Part shown: positions 28,075 to 37,302 of the stretch, in pieces
Position numbering within the stretch: the stretch's first letter is position 1
How the letters are laid out: each line of letters starts with the position of its first letter
From: Sporosarcina ureilytica
GTDB taxonomy: Bacteria; Bacillota; Bacilli; Bacillales_A; Planococcaceae
NCBI RefSeq assembly: GCF_001753205.1
Contig: NZ_CP017560.1
Location: 1,798,001-1,862,000, forward strand
Direction of reading: 5' to 3'
Length of the DNA stretch: 64,000 bases
Translations under genes and position numbers: made by a program
The notes under the pieces: model-generated
Databases searched by the model: none
The model's input: only the letters and a program-made list of their open reading frames with translations
What the model was told of the DNA's origin: nothing

Positions 28075-31000
28075 ATGCAAGTAAAAACGAATACGAATAT
28101 CCGTGATACGATGCAATGTGCCCTCGATATTACGGCGAATGCACGTAATGGAATGTTGAAATGGTTTAATAGTGAACACGCATTATTCGCATCACAACAA
28201 AGTTTTCATGTGTTTATTGAAAAGAAACCAGAAAATCGTCATGGGAATATATCTTTTTCAATTTTCTTTGATACGATTCAAAATGAAAATCTAGCGAATC
28301 ATTTAAATGATCGAGTTGCTGTGATGGATTGTGTGATTAAAAATGAAGGATTTTTAGCGACAGGTTTCCATGTTCGTGGGAAAAGGGAACCAGTCGCAAC
28401 GAATAGACGATTTTCAACGAATTTAAAATTTGTTTTGAATCGTCGAATGGCTGCGCAAATACCAATTGAGCTTTATACGGCACTGCGTGAATTGCCGATA
28501 GCAGAAGAACGTTCGGAATATGTGAAAAAAAGAATCGCGAGTTGGGAAGGGTACTTACGAATTCAAGAGTTGAATGCGGACGTAGAAGATATAAATACAA
28601 CTTTTACAGCCCCACGATTTAGCGAAGATTTTAGCAAGATACAAATTATATGTCCTGAACTTCAAGGGAAAGTAATGCGTGCGATGAATGGATTTAGTGC
28701 GAATATTACTGGGCTTTCCGGGGATATTGGCAATGTCGTGCAAGTGAAACCATCGCAAAAAATGATTGAAATTGAATTAACGCCTACCTATAAAAATAGA
28801 GCAAGACGACATGATTTGAACATTCATTCATTTCGGGAAATCAAATTTAGTAATTTTGCCGAATTAAGTCAAGTACGCCGTCTTCGAAAAGGATTTAAAG
28901 ATTTACAAGATGGATTAGCTGCGAATGCCAATTTAGAAAAAGTTCTTTTTGAAGAACGACCTGTTGTCCGGATTTCAAAAGAAAAGAAAGACCTAGTATT
29001 TCATAATCGACTCAACCAATTTCAGCGTGAAGCAGTGACGGGGGCGATGACGGCACATGATTTATATGTCATTCAAGGCCCACCTGGAACTGGGAAAACG
29101 ACGGTTATTTCAGAAATTTGTTACCAAAATGCGAAAGCAGGACTCCGAACGCTTGTTGCTTCACAGGCAAATTTAGCTGTAGATAATGCGCTTGGCCGAC
29201 TGTTAGATGACCAAGATATTCGAATTCTACGCTACGGCCGTACGGAAAGTATTGAAGAAGAAGGCAAGAAATTCATTGAGGAAAACGTTGCACTGCATTG
29301 GAAAGAACAAACGATGCAAGCATTGGCACAAGAATTGCAACAGCATAAAGAGAAAGCGGACCAACTGGAAAAGGATTATTTAAATTATGAACAACAGTTA
29401 GCAGCTAACAAAGACGCTATTAAATTGATTGAAGCGAAAATCATTGAAAAAGAACAAGTTCAAGTTGAACATGATGCGCTTATGTCAACGTTGGAACAAT
29501 TAAATAAAGAGGAAACTAATTTATACAAAGAACAAGAGAAACTGACGAATGAACAGCAACAACTGGAGGAAAATCTCCAGCAGGTAGAAGAAAAAGTTGA
29601 ACGACTAGAAAAACAAGTTCAGTTGCACGAAATTCATGCGGAAGAAAAAGCGATGGCGGAAACAGTTGAATATGAAATCATGGAAATTCAACAATCAATT
29701 GATTACAGGACAATGCATGAGCAACAACATCAACTTGAGCAAGAATTGGCTATATTGCATGAAGAAAAAACTTCAAATGATAATCGGTTACAGCAATTCG
29801 AACAATTTCTAGAAGCATCAATGTTTATTTTAAAATTAGATGACTTTCAAGCATGTTTGTTGAAGTTTCATATCGACGTACCATCTGTGACGCATACAAA
29901 AATAACAGAATTACAGCATCTTATTATGAAAATAAAAGAAAGTTTATCAAAAAATACATATGATGTCTGGAATTCGCTTGAACAACGCTTAGATAAAGCC
30001 ATTCCTATGGTAGAAAATATCTTGCGGGAACAAGGCTTTTTAACGCAAGCCGTTCAAAGAACTTTTCAAGGACAAAATCGTTCACCAGACGAAGTCCATG
30101 CATTTTTAGATCGAATGGGACGATTTTTAGTAGCACCGCAAATGAAACAACTTCTAGTAACGAGAAACTATTCAGCGGAAAAATATGATGCATTGGAGAA
30201 GATTGCTTCTGCCTATACATTTTTAAAACAACAAAAACAACACGCTCGCATGCAGTATGCCTATATTGATCAACAAAAAACAATGATTGAACAATCGAAA
30301 CGTCTTTTTAAAGAGATAAAAAAAGAAACAATCGAAGCGGTTAATCGTTCGACGGATGAAATCATGAGCCGGTTAGAAATGATTGCTGAAAAAATGACTG
30401 AAGTGCCGGCGAAGCAAACACAGTTAAAGAAGAAACTTGAAGCTTTACCAAAACAAAATTTGAGCATGGATCATTCAATTACAGAATTAAATGAGTCACT
30501 CGAGCATCTAAAAGAGCGCTCCGCAGCGTACAAACAAAAGCGACAAGCTTATGATGCGTATCAAATGGAATTTGAAAATAACCAAAAGACGGTTATTGAA
30601 CTGACAGAAGCCATCGATAAAAATACGGATATGCAAAAAGAAAAGCAACAAGAAATCGAACGAATCAAGGAAAAGTCCGTTCAAAATGAAAACAGTCGAG
30701 CTGCGCTACAAGAAATTTTGCAATCAGAGCCAGAAAAAGAACAAGAGATGCTTTCGAAAAGTATAGAAGATAATCAGAAAAAAATTGAAGCTATAACAAT
30801 TGAAAAAGAACAACTTCCAATGAAAGAAGCTATACAACAACAATGGCTAACGATGTTAGAAAATGCAACGGATTATGACTTGGATGAAATTAAAAAACTA
30901 TATATTCAACATGCGAATGTTATCGGGACAACTTGTGTTGCCTCGGCAAGACGAGATTTTATGGAAGATTATCCTACGTTTGACGTTGTCATTATCGATG

Positions 31001-31932
31001 AAGTATCGAAAGCAACGCCTCCTGAATTACTTTTACCAATGCTTAAAGGAAAGAAAATAATTTTAGTAGGCGACCATCATCAATTACCGCCACTTATGGG
31101 ACAAGAAACGCTTGAAGAATTTCTTGAGGAAAGTACGGATGCTAAGGAAAAGAAAGAACTTGAGCAATTATTAAAAGAATCATTATTTGAGCGGTTGTTT
31201 AGAACGTTGCCAAAGCAAAATAAGACGATGCTCGGCATTCAATATCGTATGCACGAAAAAATTATGGATACGATCACGCCATTTTACAAAGAAGGCGACT
31301 ATGCCTTACAATGCGGCCTGGAAAACTCCGATGTTGATAGAGACCATTTACTGGAATCTCGACATTATAATCGTAACAATCATCTATTATGGTTTGATAT
31401 TCCGAACGAAAAACCGTTTTTTGAGGACCGTGTAAAAGGCGGGACAAGTCGCTTTAATGAAGCTGAATTATCAAAGATTCGAATGTTATTAGTTGATTTA
31501 AACAAAGCAACTGATGAAGCGATTCAAGCAGGTAGATTAAAATCTGGGGCGAAGAAAAATGTTGGCGTGATTAGTTTTTACGGCGAACAAGTGAAGAGAA
31601 TTGACCGTTTGATTCATCATGAATTAAATTTACCTCACCTACATTGCAGAACCGGTTCCGTTGACAAATTTCAAGGGATGGAAATGGATGTCATTATTTT
31701 AAGTTTCGTTCGAAATCATGACCATCCAGGTGGAGATATTGGTTTCGCGAAAGATTACCGCCGCCTAAATGTTGCCTTATCACGGGCAAGGGAATTACTT
31801 ATGATTGTTGGAAGTGCAGATATGTTTACGAAAAGACCGAAAAATAAGCATACGCGACAAATGTTTGAACGATTATTAAACAATGTACAGGAGCAAGAAG
31901 GTTTTAGGCAATTACAGGTAGAGGTGAACTAA
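28075..31932 (+). CDS. Large SF1 (Upf1/DNA2-like) helicase with long coiled-coil insert
   Basis: At 1285 residues it is far larger than a normal SF1 helicase. Residues 1-310 form an N-terminal region I cannot assign. Walker A IQGPPGTGKTTV is near 335, ASQANLAVDNAL follows, then about 530 residues of heptad-like Gln/Glu/Lys-rich coiled coil (about 410-930), then GTTCVASARRDF, Walker B VVIIDEVSKA near 971, GDHHQLPP, QYRMH, DKFQGMEMDVI and LNVALSRAREL. All ATPase/helicase motifs look intact. Ribosome site GAAAGGAAGG. The winged-helix gene follows 4 nt later. Role is unknown: RNA/DNA remodelling, repair or defence are all possible. Confidence 0.85.
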   Translation: MQVKTNTNIRDTMQCALDITANARNGMLKWFNSEHALFASQQSFHVFIEKKPENRHGNISFSIFFDTIQNENLANHLNDRVAVMDCVIKNEGFLATGFHVRGKREPVATNRRFSTNLKFVLNRRMAAQIPIELYTALRELPIAEERSEYVKKRIASWEGYLRIQELNADVEDINTTFTAPRFSEDFSKIQIICPELQGKVMRAMNGFSANITGLSGDIGNVVQVKPSQKMIEIELTPTYKNRARRHDLNIHSFREIKFSNFAELSQVRRLRKGFKDLQDGLAANANLEKVLFEERPVVRISKEKKDLVFHNRLNQFQREAVTGAMTAHDLYVIQGPPGTGKTTVISEICYQNAKAGLRTLVASQANLAVDNALGRLLDDQDIRILRYGRTESIEEEGKKFIEENVALHWKEQTMQALAQELQQHKEKADQLEKDYLNYEQQLAANKDAIKLIEAKIIEKEQVQVEHDALMSTLEQLNKEETNLYKEQEKLTNEQQQLEENLQQVEEKVERLEKQVQLHEIHAEEKAMAETVEYEIMEIQQSIDYRTMHEQQHQLEQELAILHEEKTSNDNRLQQFEQFLEASMFILKLDDFQACLLKFHIDVPSVTHTKITELQHLIMKIKESLSKNTYDVWNSLEQRLDKAIPMVENILREQGFLTQAVQRTFQGQNRSPDEVHAFLDRMGRFLVAPQMKQLLVTRNYSAEKYDALEKIASAYTFLKQQKQHARMQYAYIDQQKTMIEQSKRLFKEIKKETIEAVNRSTDEIMSRLEMIAEKMTEVPAKQTQLKKKLEALPKQNLSMDHSITELNESLEHLKERSAAYKQKRQAYDAYQMEFENNQKTVIELTEAIDKNTDMQKEKQQEIERIKEKSVQNENSRAALQEILQSEPEKEQEMLSKSIEDNQKKIEAITIEKEQLPMKEAIQQQWLTMLENATDYDLDEIKKLYIQHANVIGTTCVASARRDFMEDYPTFDVVIIDEVSKATPPELLLPMLKGKKIILVGDHHQLPPLMGQETLEEFLEESTDAKEKKELEQLLKESLFERLFRTLPKQNKTMLGIQYRMHEKIMDTITPFYKEGDYALQCGLENSDVDRDHLLESRHYNRNNHLLWFDIPNEKPFFEDRVKGGTSRFNEAELSKIRMLLVDLNKATDEAIQAGRLKSGAKKNVGVISFYGEQVKRIDRLIHHELNLPHLHCRTGSVDKFQGMEMDVIILSFVRNHDHPGGDIGFAKDYRRLNVALSRARELLMIVGSADMFTKRPKNKHTRQMFERLLNNVQEQEGFRQLQVEVN

Positions 31933-31936
31933 TCAT

Positions 31937-32695
31937 ATGAACGAATTGAAAAGTCGCTTAACGAGAGAACTGCAACAAGACCTTCAAGTGAAAATTCTAC
32001 ATTCTCAATACTGGAATTTGCCAATTCATCCACTGAAAGTTGATTTTCAAACAGTGCGCCAGACGAAAATGGATGTTTTAATGAAAATGTTACTGATTGC
32101 TTTTCGGGAGTCTGATTTCAAAGATATCGATCAGTTAAGTGGTGTTCTACTTGTAGAGCCACTTTTTATTGAAAACATTGTGAATAAAATGTTGCGAGCG
32201 GGTCTTATTGAAAAACGAGAAAAAACTTTTACGTTGACAAACAAAGGAATTGACCAATTAAAAACAGAAACCTTCGTTGAACAACCGGAAAACTGTACAG
32301 AAAAACTTTTATATAGCCCGTGTCATGGAAAAGTTTTACAGGGTGAACCTGAGGATTTTCATGAACAGTTTGATGAGTATCGTTTATATGATCAATATTC
32401 CGATTGGGACGTTGACACACTTGAAATGAGTGTCATTCAAAAGACCCTACAAGAAATGCTTCCTGTAGAAGAAACACCCAATGTCCAAACAGTGATTGCT
32501 GAAATTAATTCAGTTGCACCGCTCGCAATCGATTTTTTATCTTGTCTTGAATTTCAACTTTACAATAAAGAGAAAGATATATTTTACGCACGTATTTGGA
32601 ACACATTATTGGCCGAGTGGGATGAAACACTCGAAGGACAAATTAATGCGCACGACCGACAAGATTGGCGTGAAAAATATAAAGGGGAAATTTGA
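31937..32695 (+). CDS. Unknown winged-helix protein paired with helicase (252 aa)
   Basis: Starts 4 nt after the helicase stop, with GAGGTGA inside the helicase end, so the two are translationally linked. Residues about 58-112 look like a winged-helix unit (LSGVLLVEPLFIENIVNKML, then AGLIEKREKTFTLTNKG). The C-terminal half is acidic and Trp/Tyr-rich and unassigned. No catalytic motif is seen. It may target or regulate the helicase. I do not recognise a named family. Confidence 0.75.
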   Translation: MNELKSRLTRELQQDLQVKILHSQYWNLPIHPLKVDFQTVRQTKMDVLMKMLLIAFRESDFKDIDQLSGVLLVEPLFIENIVNKMLRAGLIEKREKTFTLTNKGIDQLKTETFVEQPENCTEKLLYSPCHGKVLQGEPEDFHEQFDEYRLYDQYSDWDVDTLEMSVIQKTLQEMLPVEETPNVQTVIAEINSVAPLAIDFLSCLEFQLYNKEKDIFYARIWNTLLAEWDETLEGQINAHDRQDWREKYKGEI

Positions 32696-32780
32696 TAAGC
32701 CATTCGAAGTAATTGCATATTTTATCGAAATTCCATAACGCTTTATGATGACATTGCTATTTAATTGTGGCATATAAGTT

Positions 32781-32820
32781 ATTGAAAATCGCTATTCGCA
32801 AAAGAATAGCGATTTTCAAT
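32781..32820. terminator. Long inverted repeat after helicase operon
   Basis: ATTGAAAATCGCTATTC and GAATAGCGATTTTCAAT pair perfectly over 17 bp with a 6-nt loop. It is terminator-like in strength, though the T-run is inside the arm. Confidence 0.65.
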
Positions 32821-32929
32821 TGGCTAACAAGTTAATTTTGAATGCAGAAAATATAATCAGTTTGTTTTGGATACCAATCACCGATTACCACCTCTCGCAA
32901 TATAATAAAAAAATAAGAGGTGTTATGCT

Positions 32930-33565
32930 GTGGTGATTTGGATAGCGATTTTAGCTTTTGCAATTTCTTCTAGTATCGATAATTTAGGGGTCGGTATGTC
33001 GTATGGGATTCAGAAGGTACAAATTAAACCAAAACAAAATCTGTTAATTGCTACGATTTGTTTTCTGTTTAGTATGGGGGGCATTTACCTTGGCATTTGG
33101 ATTTTTACAATTATCCCCGGTATGCTTCCAGTCATCTTGGGTGCTGTTTTGTTATTTATCATTGGGATTCGTATCATTCTTTTAGCGAAGCCTAAGCATC
33201 ATGAACAGCCCGAAGTGAATGAACAAGAAACAGGACTAAAAGGGATTTTAAAAAATCCAGAAGTTGTTGGAGATAGTGGGGCCAAAAGTATTGGTTGGAT
33301 AGAATCAATTGTGTTAGGGATTGCATTGTCCGCCAACGCGTTGACGAATGGGATTGGTGCAGGGCTTATCGGATTGTCTCCTTTAGCCATTTCAATCACA
33401 GCTGCTATCGGAAGTTTTTTTAGTGTTTGGATTGGTGTGAAGATTGGTAGCAAAGTAGCTGATATACGTATCGGTGCATTTACGCTTGGACAATTCGGTA
33501 CGTTATTAAGTGGGGTTATTTTATTGGTCATTGCAGTTGTCGCTTTTTCGAATATTTACAGTTAA
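32930..33565 (+). CDS. ytaF: Sporulation membrane protein YtaF (MntP-like)
   Basis: A 211-residue polytopic membrane protein with two halves of three helices each. Both halves carry an acidic/Asn-rich helix start, SSSIDNLGVGMSYG near residue 13 and SANALTNGIGAGLIG near 132, as in the MntP/YtaF superfamily. GTG start behind AAGAGGTG. B. subtilis YtaF is a sporulation gene, which supports a spore-former. Cation export is inferred from the superfamily. Confidence 0.85.
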   Translation: MVIWIAILAFAISSSIDNLGVGMSYGIQKVQIKPKQNLLIATICFLFSMGGIYLGIWIFTIIPGMLPVILGAVLLFIIGIRIILLAKPKHHEQPEVNEQETGLKGILKNPEVVGDSGAKSIGWIESIVLGIALSANALTNGIGAGLIGLSPLAISITAAIGSFFSVWIGVKIGSKVADIRIGAFTLGQFGTLLSGVILLVIAVVAFSNIYS

Positions 33566-33616
33566 AGAATAAGAAACATCCTGATCAATAAAGTTATTTT
33601 AATGGGCATAAAACGT

Positions 33617-33665
33617 AAAAAGCGAATCATTCCTTTCATTGAGGAATGATTCGCTTTTATTTTAA
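33617..33665. terminator. Bidirectional terminator ytaF/yunC
   Basis: AAAAAGCGAATCATTCCT pairs with AGGAATGATTCGCTTTT around a 7-nt loop, then ATTTTAA. Confidence 0.85.
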
Positions 33666-33702
33666 CAAAATTCTTAGTTAAGGTATTGCTAATAAATTCT
33701 AC

Positions 33703-34005
33703 TTAAATCATGGCAAGCAATGCATCCCGCCCAATGGTTCCTTTTTTAATGCCGAGGTTCTCAGCTTCGTAAGTGACAGATTCTAACGGGGCTTCTAGTA
33801 GTTCTTCAATCGTTTTCACGCCGACAGCCCGACCTGCGATTACTTTCCGATCCTTTAATTTTTCGTTTAACAAACCTACGTCAAGTGCACCACACATAAT
33901 ATAACCGATTTCATTCGTAATCATGAGTAGATTTGTTTTGGGTAATTCAACGGAAATGCTTAAAAATGTGTGGTCTGCAATGTTAATTGGTTGTAAACTA
34001 ATCAA
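33703..34005 (-). CDS. yunC: YunC family protein (DUF1805)
   Basis: A 100-residue cytosolic protein nearly matching what I know of B. subtilis YunC, with GYIMCGALDVGLLNEKL and GRAVGVKTIEELLEAPLES. TTG start with AGGAGG 8 nt upstream; a nearby ATG in another frame stops after three codons. Biochemical role is unknown. Confidence 0.88.
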   Translation of the reverse strand: MISLQPINIADHTFLSISVELPKTNLLMITNEIGYIMCGALDVGLLNEKLKDRKVIAGRAVGVKTIEELLEAPLESVTYEAENLGIKKGTIGRDALLAMI

Positions 34006-34143
34006 TTTTTCATTCCTCCTATCTTCTCCTTACACATTATGTAGAAAGGTGAGAAAGCGTGTCATATACCGCGCATTGTTTGGTGGGAAACCCTGATATG
34101 ATACACTAGATATGCACTTCATAATGAGAAAGGATGATATTTT

Positions 34144-34611
34144 ATGATTCGTGTTTTGTTTGTCTGTCTTGGAAATATTTGTCGTTCGCCCATGGCGGAA
34201 GCTGTTTTTCGCCACCAAATTAAAGCAGAGAATTTAGATGGTAAAATTACCGTAGATTCTGCTGGGACAAGTAATTGGCATATTGGTAAACGTCCTCATG
34301 ATGGAACATTAGCGAAACTAGAAGAATTAAATATTTCTACAGAGGGAATGGTAGGGCGTCAACTTGCTGGAGAGGACTTAGAGGAATTCAATTATATTGT
34401 GGGAATGGATGAGAGTAATATTGGAAATATCCGGTCGATGTTGGAAGAGCCGGAGCATCCAAAAATCTTTCGCTTCCTCGATTTAACAGACCATCGTAAA
34501 GATGTACCTGACCCATATTACACGGGAGATTTTGATGAAACTTATGAACTGGTAGAAGAAGGGTGTCAAGCTTTATTGAATAAGATAAAAAAAGAGCATA
34601 GCCTTGCATAG
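34144..34611 (+). CDS. Low-molecular-weight protein tyrosine phosphatase
   Basis: A 155-residue cytosolic phosphatase. The P-loop is FVCLGNICRSP with nucleophile Cys8, and the general acid lies in DVPDPYY near residue 120. It resembles YfkJ more than the arginine phosphatase YwlE because of the DPYYTG form. AAAGGATG ribosome site. It stands alone and is followed by a terminator overlapping its last codons. Confidence 0.92.
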   Translation: MIRVLFVCLGNICRSPMAEAVFRHQIKAENLDGKITVDSAGTSNWHIGKRPHDGTLAKLEELNISTEGMVGRQLAGEDLEEFNYIVGMDESNIGNIRSMLEEPEHPKIFRFLDLTDHRKDVPDPYYTGDFDETYELVEEGCQALLNKIKKEHSLA

Positions 34612-34626
34612 GCTAATGCTCTTTTT
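34590..34626. terminator. Bidirectional terminator phosphatase/metQ
   Basis: AAAAAGAGCATAGCCT pairs with AGGCTAATGCTCTTTTTT around TGCAT. Confidence 0.9.
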
Positions 34627-34638
34627 TGCAGGTAGTAT

Positions 34639-35463
34639 TTATTCAGATGCAGTCATATACGTATCTGAAAAGTTTTCTTCAATAAACTTTGCGATTTCAG
34701 GTCCTGCCATATGTTTCGCAAGTTTTTGGATTGCTTCATCATTCGCATTGTCTTCACGTGCAACGACCACAATCGGGAAGTCTGATTCACCTTCATCAAT
34801 TAATGAGTTGTTTTTAGGTGTTAATCCTAGTGGCTCTGCGTAAGCAGGAAGCATTGTGACTAAGTCAACATCGTCGATTGTACGGGCAAGCATCAACAGG
34901 TCAACTTCTGTAATTTTAAGGTTTTTCGGATTGTCTACGATGTCTTTTTGTGTTGCTGTTAATCCAACACCTTCTTCTAACGTGATGAGACCGCCTTTTT
35001 CGAGCAGTAATAAAGCACGCGCCAAGTTGGAAGAATCGTTTGGCGCTGCAACTTCAGCGCCTTCAGGTAGTTCATCAACGCTATTATATTTATTAGAGTA
35101 AGCACCTAGCATTGCGTGATAAACAGGTTGTACAACGACAAGGTTTGCGTCATGCGCCTCATTAAACTGCTCCATATACGGAGGATGTTGGAAAAAATTT
35201 GCGTCGACTTCTTTATCTTTTAACGCTTGGTTTGGCTGTACGTTATCTCCTAAAATCACAATTTCCATATCGACACCGTCTTCTTTTAGTGCAGGTTTAA
35301 CCGCTTCTAACATATCTGTCATTGGCGGAATCAGGGAAGCAACTTTAATCTTGACAACGTCATCTGATGCAGCCCCGTCCGTAGTTTCATTTGTCTCTTT
35401 TGCTGAGTTACATGCTGCCAGAAACAACATTGTGGCAAATAATATGGTGAGTAATTTCTTCAT
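34639..35463 (-). CDS. metQ: Methionine-type ABC transporter substrate-binding lipoprotein
   Basis: A 274-residue NlpA/MetQ lipoprotein. The lipobox is LFLAACNS (Cys18). Family marks are NFFQHPPYMEQFN, APNDSSNLARAL near residue 140 and the C-terminal KFIEENFSDT. It is last in the operon metN-metI-metQ, 16 nt after metI. It captures methionine or a related amino acid outside the cell. The ligand is inferred from family only. Confidence 0.9.
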   Translation of the reverse strand: MKKLLTILFATMLFLAACNSAKETNETTDGAASDDVVKIKVASLIPPMTDMLEAVKPALKEDGVDMEIVILGDNVQPNQALKDKEVDANFFQHPPYMEQFNEAHDANLVVVQPVYHAMLGAYSNKYNSVDELPEGAEVAAPNDSSNLARALLLLEKGGLITLEEGVGLTATQKDIVDNPKNLKITEVDLLMLARTIDDVDLVTMLPAYAEPLGLTPKNNSLIDEGESDFPIVVVAREDNANDEAIQKLAKHMAGPEIAKFIEENFSDTYMTASE

Positions 35464-35479
35464 TTTAATAGCTCCTTTT

Positions 35480-36142
35480 TTAAGAACGTTTATCTAGTTT
35501 TTTAGAGACTGTCGTACCTGTAACTTGAATGATTTGCACGAGAATAACCATCATGATAATGGTAAAAGTCATTAATTCCGTTTCAAATCGTTGGTAACCG
35601 TATCGAATGGCGAAATCTCCAACGCCTCCTCCACCTACTATCCCCATTACTGTAGAGTAAGAGACAAAACTTATTGTAGCAGTCGTTAGACCGAAAATAA
35701 GTCCTGAACGTGCTTCTCGGTATAGAAATTTGAAGATAATTTGCGTTTTCGTAGCGCCCATTGAAATTGCGGCTTCGATAATCCCTTTAGGTACATCTAA
35801 TAAAGATTGTTCAACCAGTCGTGCATAATAAGCAAATGCAATAATGGACAATGGAACCGTCGCAGCAGTCGTTCCAATTGCTGTCCCAACAACTAACCGT
35901 GTAAAAGGGATTAAAAAGACGACAAGCAGTAAAAATGGAAATGAACGTACAATATTGACAAAGGTATCTAAAATTGAAAATAGCAATTTATGCTCATATA
36001 AATTTCCTTTTCTACTTAAATACAAGTACGTTCCGAGCGGCAAACCGATGAGTATGGCCGCAAGAATTGAAATGCCGACCATAATAAACGTTTGCCAAAT
36101 CGCAAGCCAAATTTCTGGTTGATAAGCGATGATTTTCTCCAT
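35480..36142 (-). CDS. metI: Methionine-type ABC transporter permease
   Basis: Membrane permease of 220 residues with five hydrophobic segments and the EAA loop AISMGATKTQIIFKFLYREA near residue 127. It overlaps metN by 1 nt and lies 16 nt before metQ. Size and order match MetI/MetP. Confidence 0.9.
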   Translation of the reverse strand: MEKIIAYQPEIWLAIWQTFIMVGISILAAILIGLPLGTYLYLSRKGNLYEHKLLFSILDTFVNIVRSFPFLLLVVFLIPFTRLVVGTAIGTTAATVPLSIIAFAYYARLVEQSLLDVPKGIIEAAISMGATKTQIIFKFLYREARSGLIFGLTTATISFVSYSTVMGIVGGGGVGDFAIRYGYQRFETELMTFTIIMMVILVQIIQVTGTTVSKKLDKRS

Positions 36143-36879
36143 TATTTATTCACCACCGCTAATTTTCTTAAATCTTCTATGTATTGGTCCTCTTTTTGTA
36201 TAATGCCTACGGGTTGAATGGCGAAACTATCAATGAGTTGTCCATTTTTCATAATGGAGACCCGTTCACAAATGCTTTTGATGACATCCATTTCATGCGT
36301 TACGATAACAATCGTGACACCTAATGTTTGCTTAATATGGTGTAGTACTTGAAGTACTTCTAGCGTCGTTTCCGGATCGAGTGATGAAGTTGGTTCGTCA
36401 CATAAGAGAACAGAAGGGTGATTCGCTAATGCACGCGCAATCGCAACTCTTTGTTTTTGGCCACCGCTTAATTCAGCAGGATAAGCATCGTGTTTATCTG
36501 CAATGCCTACAAATTGCAGACATTCCTTTACACGTTTCTTTCTTTCGCTCTTTTTGAAGCCAACCAGTTCAAGTGGCATTTCTACATTTTCAGCAACTGT
36601 ACGATTGAGGACTAATTGAAATTGTTGGAAAATCATTCCGATACGCTGTCTCGCTTTACGTAAATCACGTTCTGTGAGTGAAGTTAAGTTTTGGGAACCA
36701 ACACGTACAGTCCCTTTATCGGGTCTTTCCAAAAGATTCATCATTCGAATTAACGTAGATTTTCCAGCACCACTCGTTCCAACAATGCCATGAATTTCTC
36801 CTTTATGAATTGTTAACGATAAAGGCCGGACAGCCTTAATGTCCCCGAATGATTTCTCAATATCTATAAGCTCAATCAT
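36142..36879 (-). CDS. metN: Methionine-type ABC transporter ATPase, short form without NIL domain
   Basis: Walker A GTSGAGKST near residue 38, signature LSGGQKQRVAIARAL, Walker B VLLCDEPTSSLD, and HEMDVIKSICERV. ATG 36879 is chosen for AAAGGAG upstream. The product has 245 residues; MetN usually has about 340 because of a C-terminal NIL/ACT-like domain that senses methionine. That domain is absent here, since the chain ends at YIEDLRKLAVVNK. So feedback inhibition may be lost or the substrate may differ. Confidence 0.88.
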   Translation of the reverse strand: MIELIDIEKSFGDIKAVRPLSLTIHKGEIHGIVGTSGAGKSTLIRMMNLLERPDKGTVRVGSQNLTSLTERDLRKARQRIGMIFQQFQLVLNRTVAENVEMPLELVGFKKSERKKRVKECLQFVGIADKHDAYPAELSGGQKQRVAIARALANHPSVLLCDEPTSSLDPETTLEVLQVLHHIKQTLGVTIVIVTHEMDVIKSICERVSIMKNGQLIDSFAIQPVGIIQKEDQYIEDLRKLAVVNK

Positions 36880-36904
36880 CTTCAAAGTCTCCTTTCCACC
36901 AAAT

Positions 36905-36913
36905 ACTATACCA
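36905..36913 (-). promoter_or_regulatory. Extended -10 promoter of metNIQ
   Basis: TGG-TATAGT on the minus strand. Transcription would begin near 36898, only about 20 nt before the metN ATG, leaving no room for a SAM riboswitch. Confidence 0.5.
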
Positions 36914-37103
36914 CGAAAAGTATTGAGAGAAAACAATCATGCGTAAATAATGAAAAATCTTGATGAATTGTGTCGAGTTATATAATGTTCATATTTCAAA
37001 AGTTTGCAAATGGAAAACTAGAAGACTTTGGCTCTTTTGTAATAAAAGCTTTCAGGATTTCATGCTAATTTGTCATGATAATATCGACAGAGTTCGGATA
37101 AAT

Positions 37104-37132
37104 TTGATAATAAGTTGTTTAAAGGGTATAAT
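37104..37132 (+). promoter_or_regulatory. SigA promoter of second betaine importer
   Basis: TTGATA (37104-37109), 17-bp spacer, TATAAT (37127-37132). Start expected near 37139, giving a leader of about 165 nt. Confidence 0.75.
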
Positions 37133-37160
37133 GAATTAGTCCTTGCTTAATTTGTGGGGA

Positions 37161-37176
37161 TTGCAATCGATTGCAA
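37161..37176. promoter_or_regulatory. Perfect 16-bp palindrome, candidate operator
   Basis: TTGCAATCGATTGCAA lies about 22 nt after the predicted transcription start, the same placement as the different palindrome in front of the first betaine importer. Confidence 0.45.
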
Positions 37177-37302
37177 ACTGAGGAAATTTAACCTTCAGTT
37201 ATCAAATAATGCCACAAAGTAATTACTATATATCTATTAAAATGGAGTAGGTACGTAATGTCCTACAACATTTTTTTATTTACATTCATAAGGAGAAGAT
37301 TT

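Noticed and set aside
32889-32922. CACCTCT/AGAGGTG inverted repeat hiding the ytaF ribosome site
   Set aside because: A TATAAT lies between the arms, so the left arm is probably upstream of the transcript.
36880-37100. SAM (S-box) riboswitch upstream of metN
   Set aside because: No S-box-like core is visible and the likely promoter is too close to the start codon.
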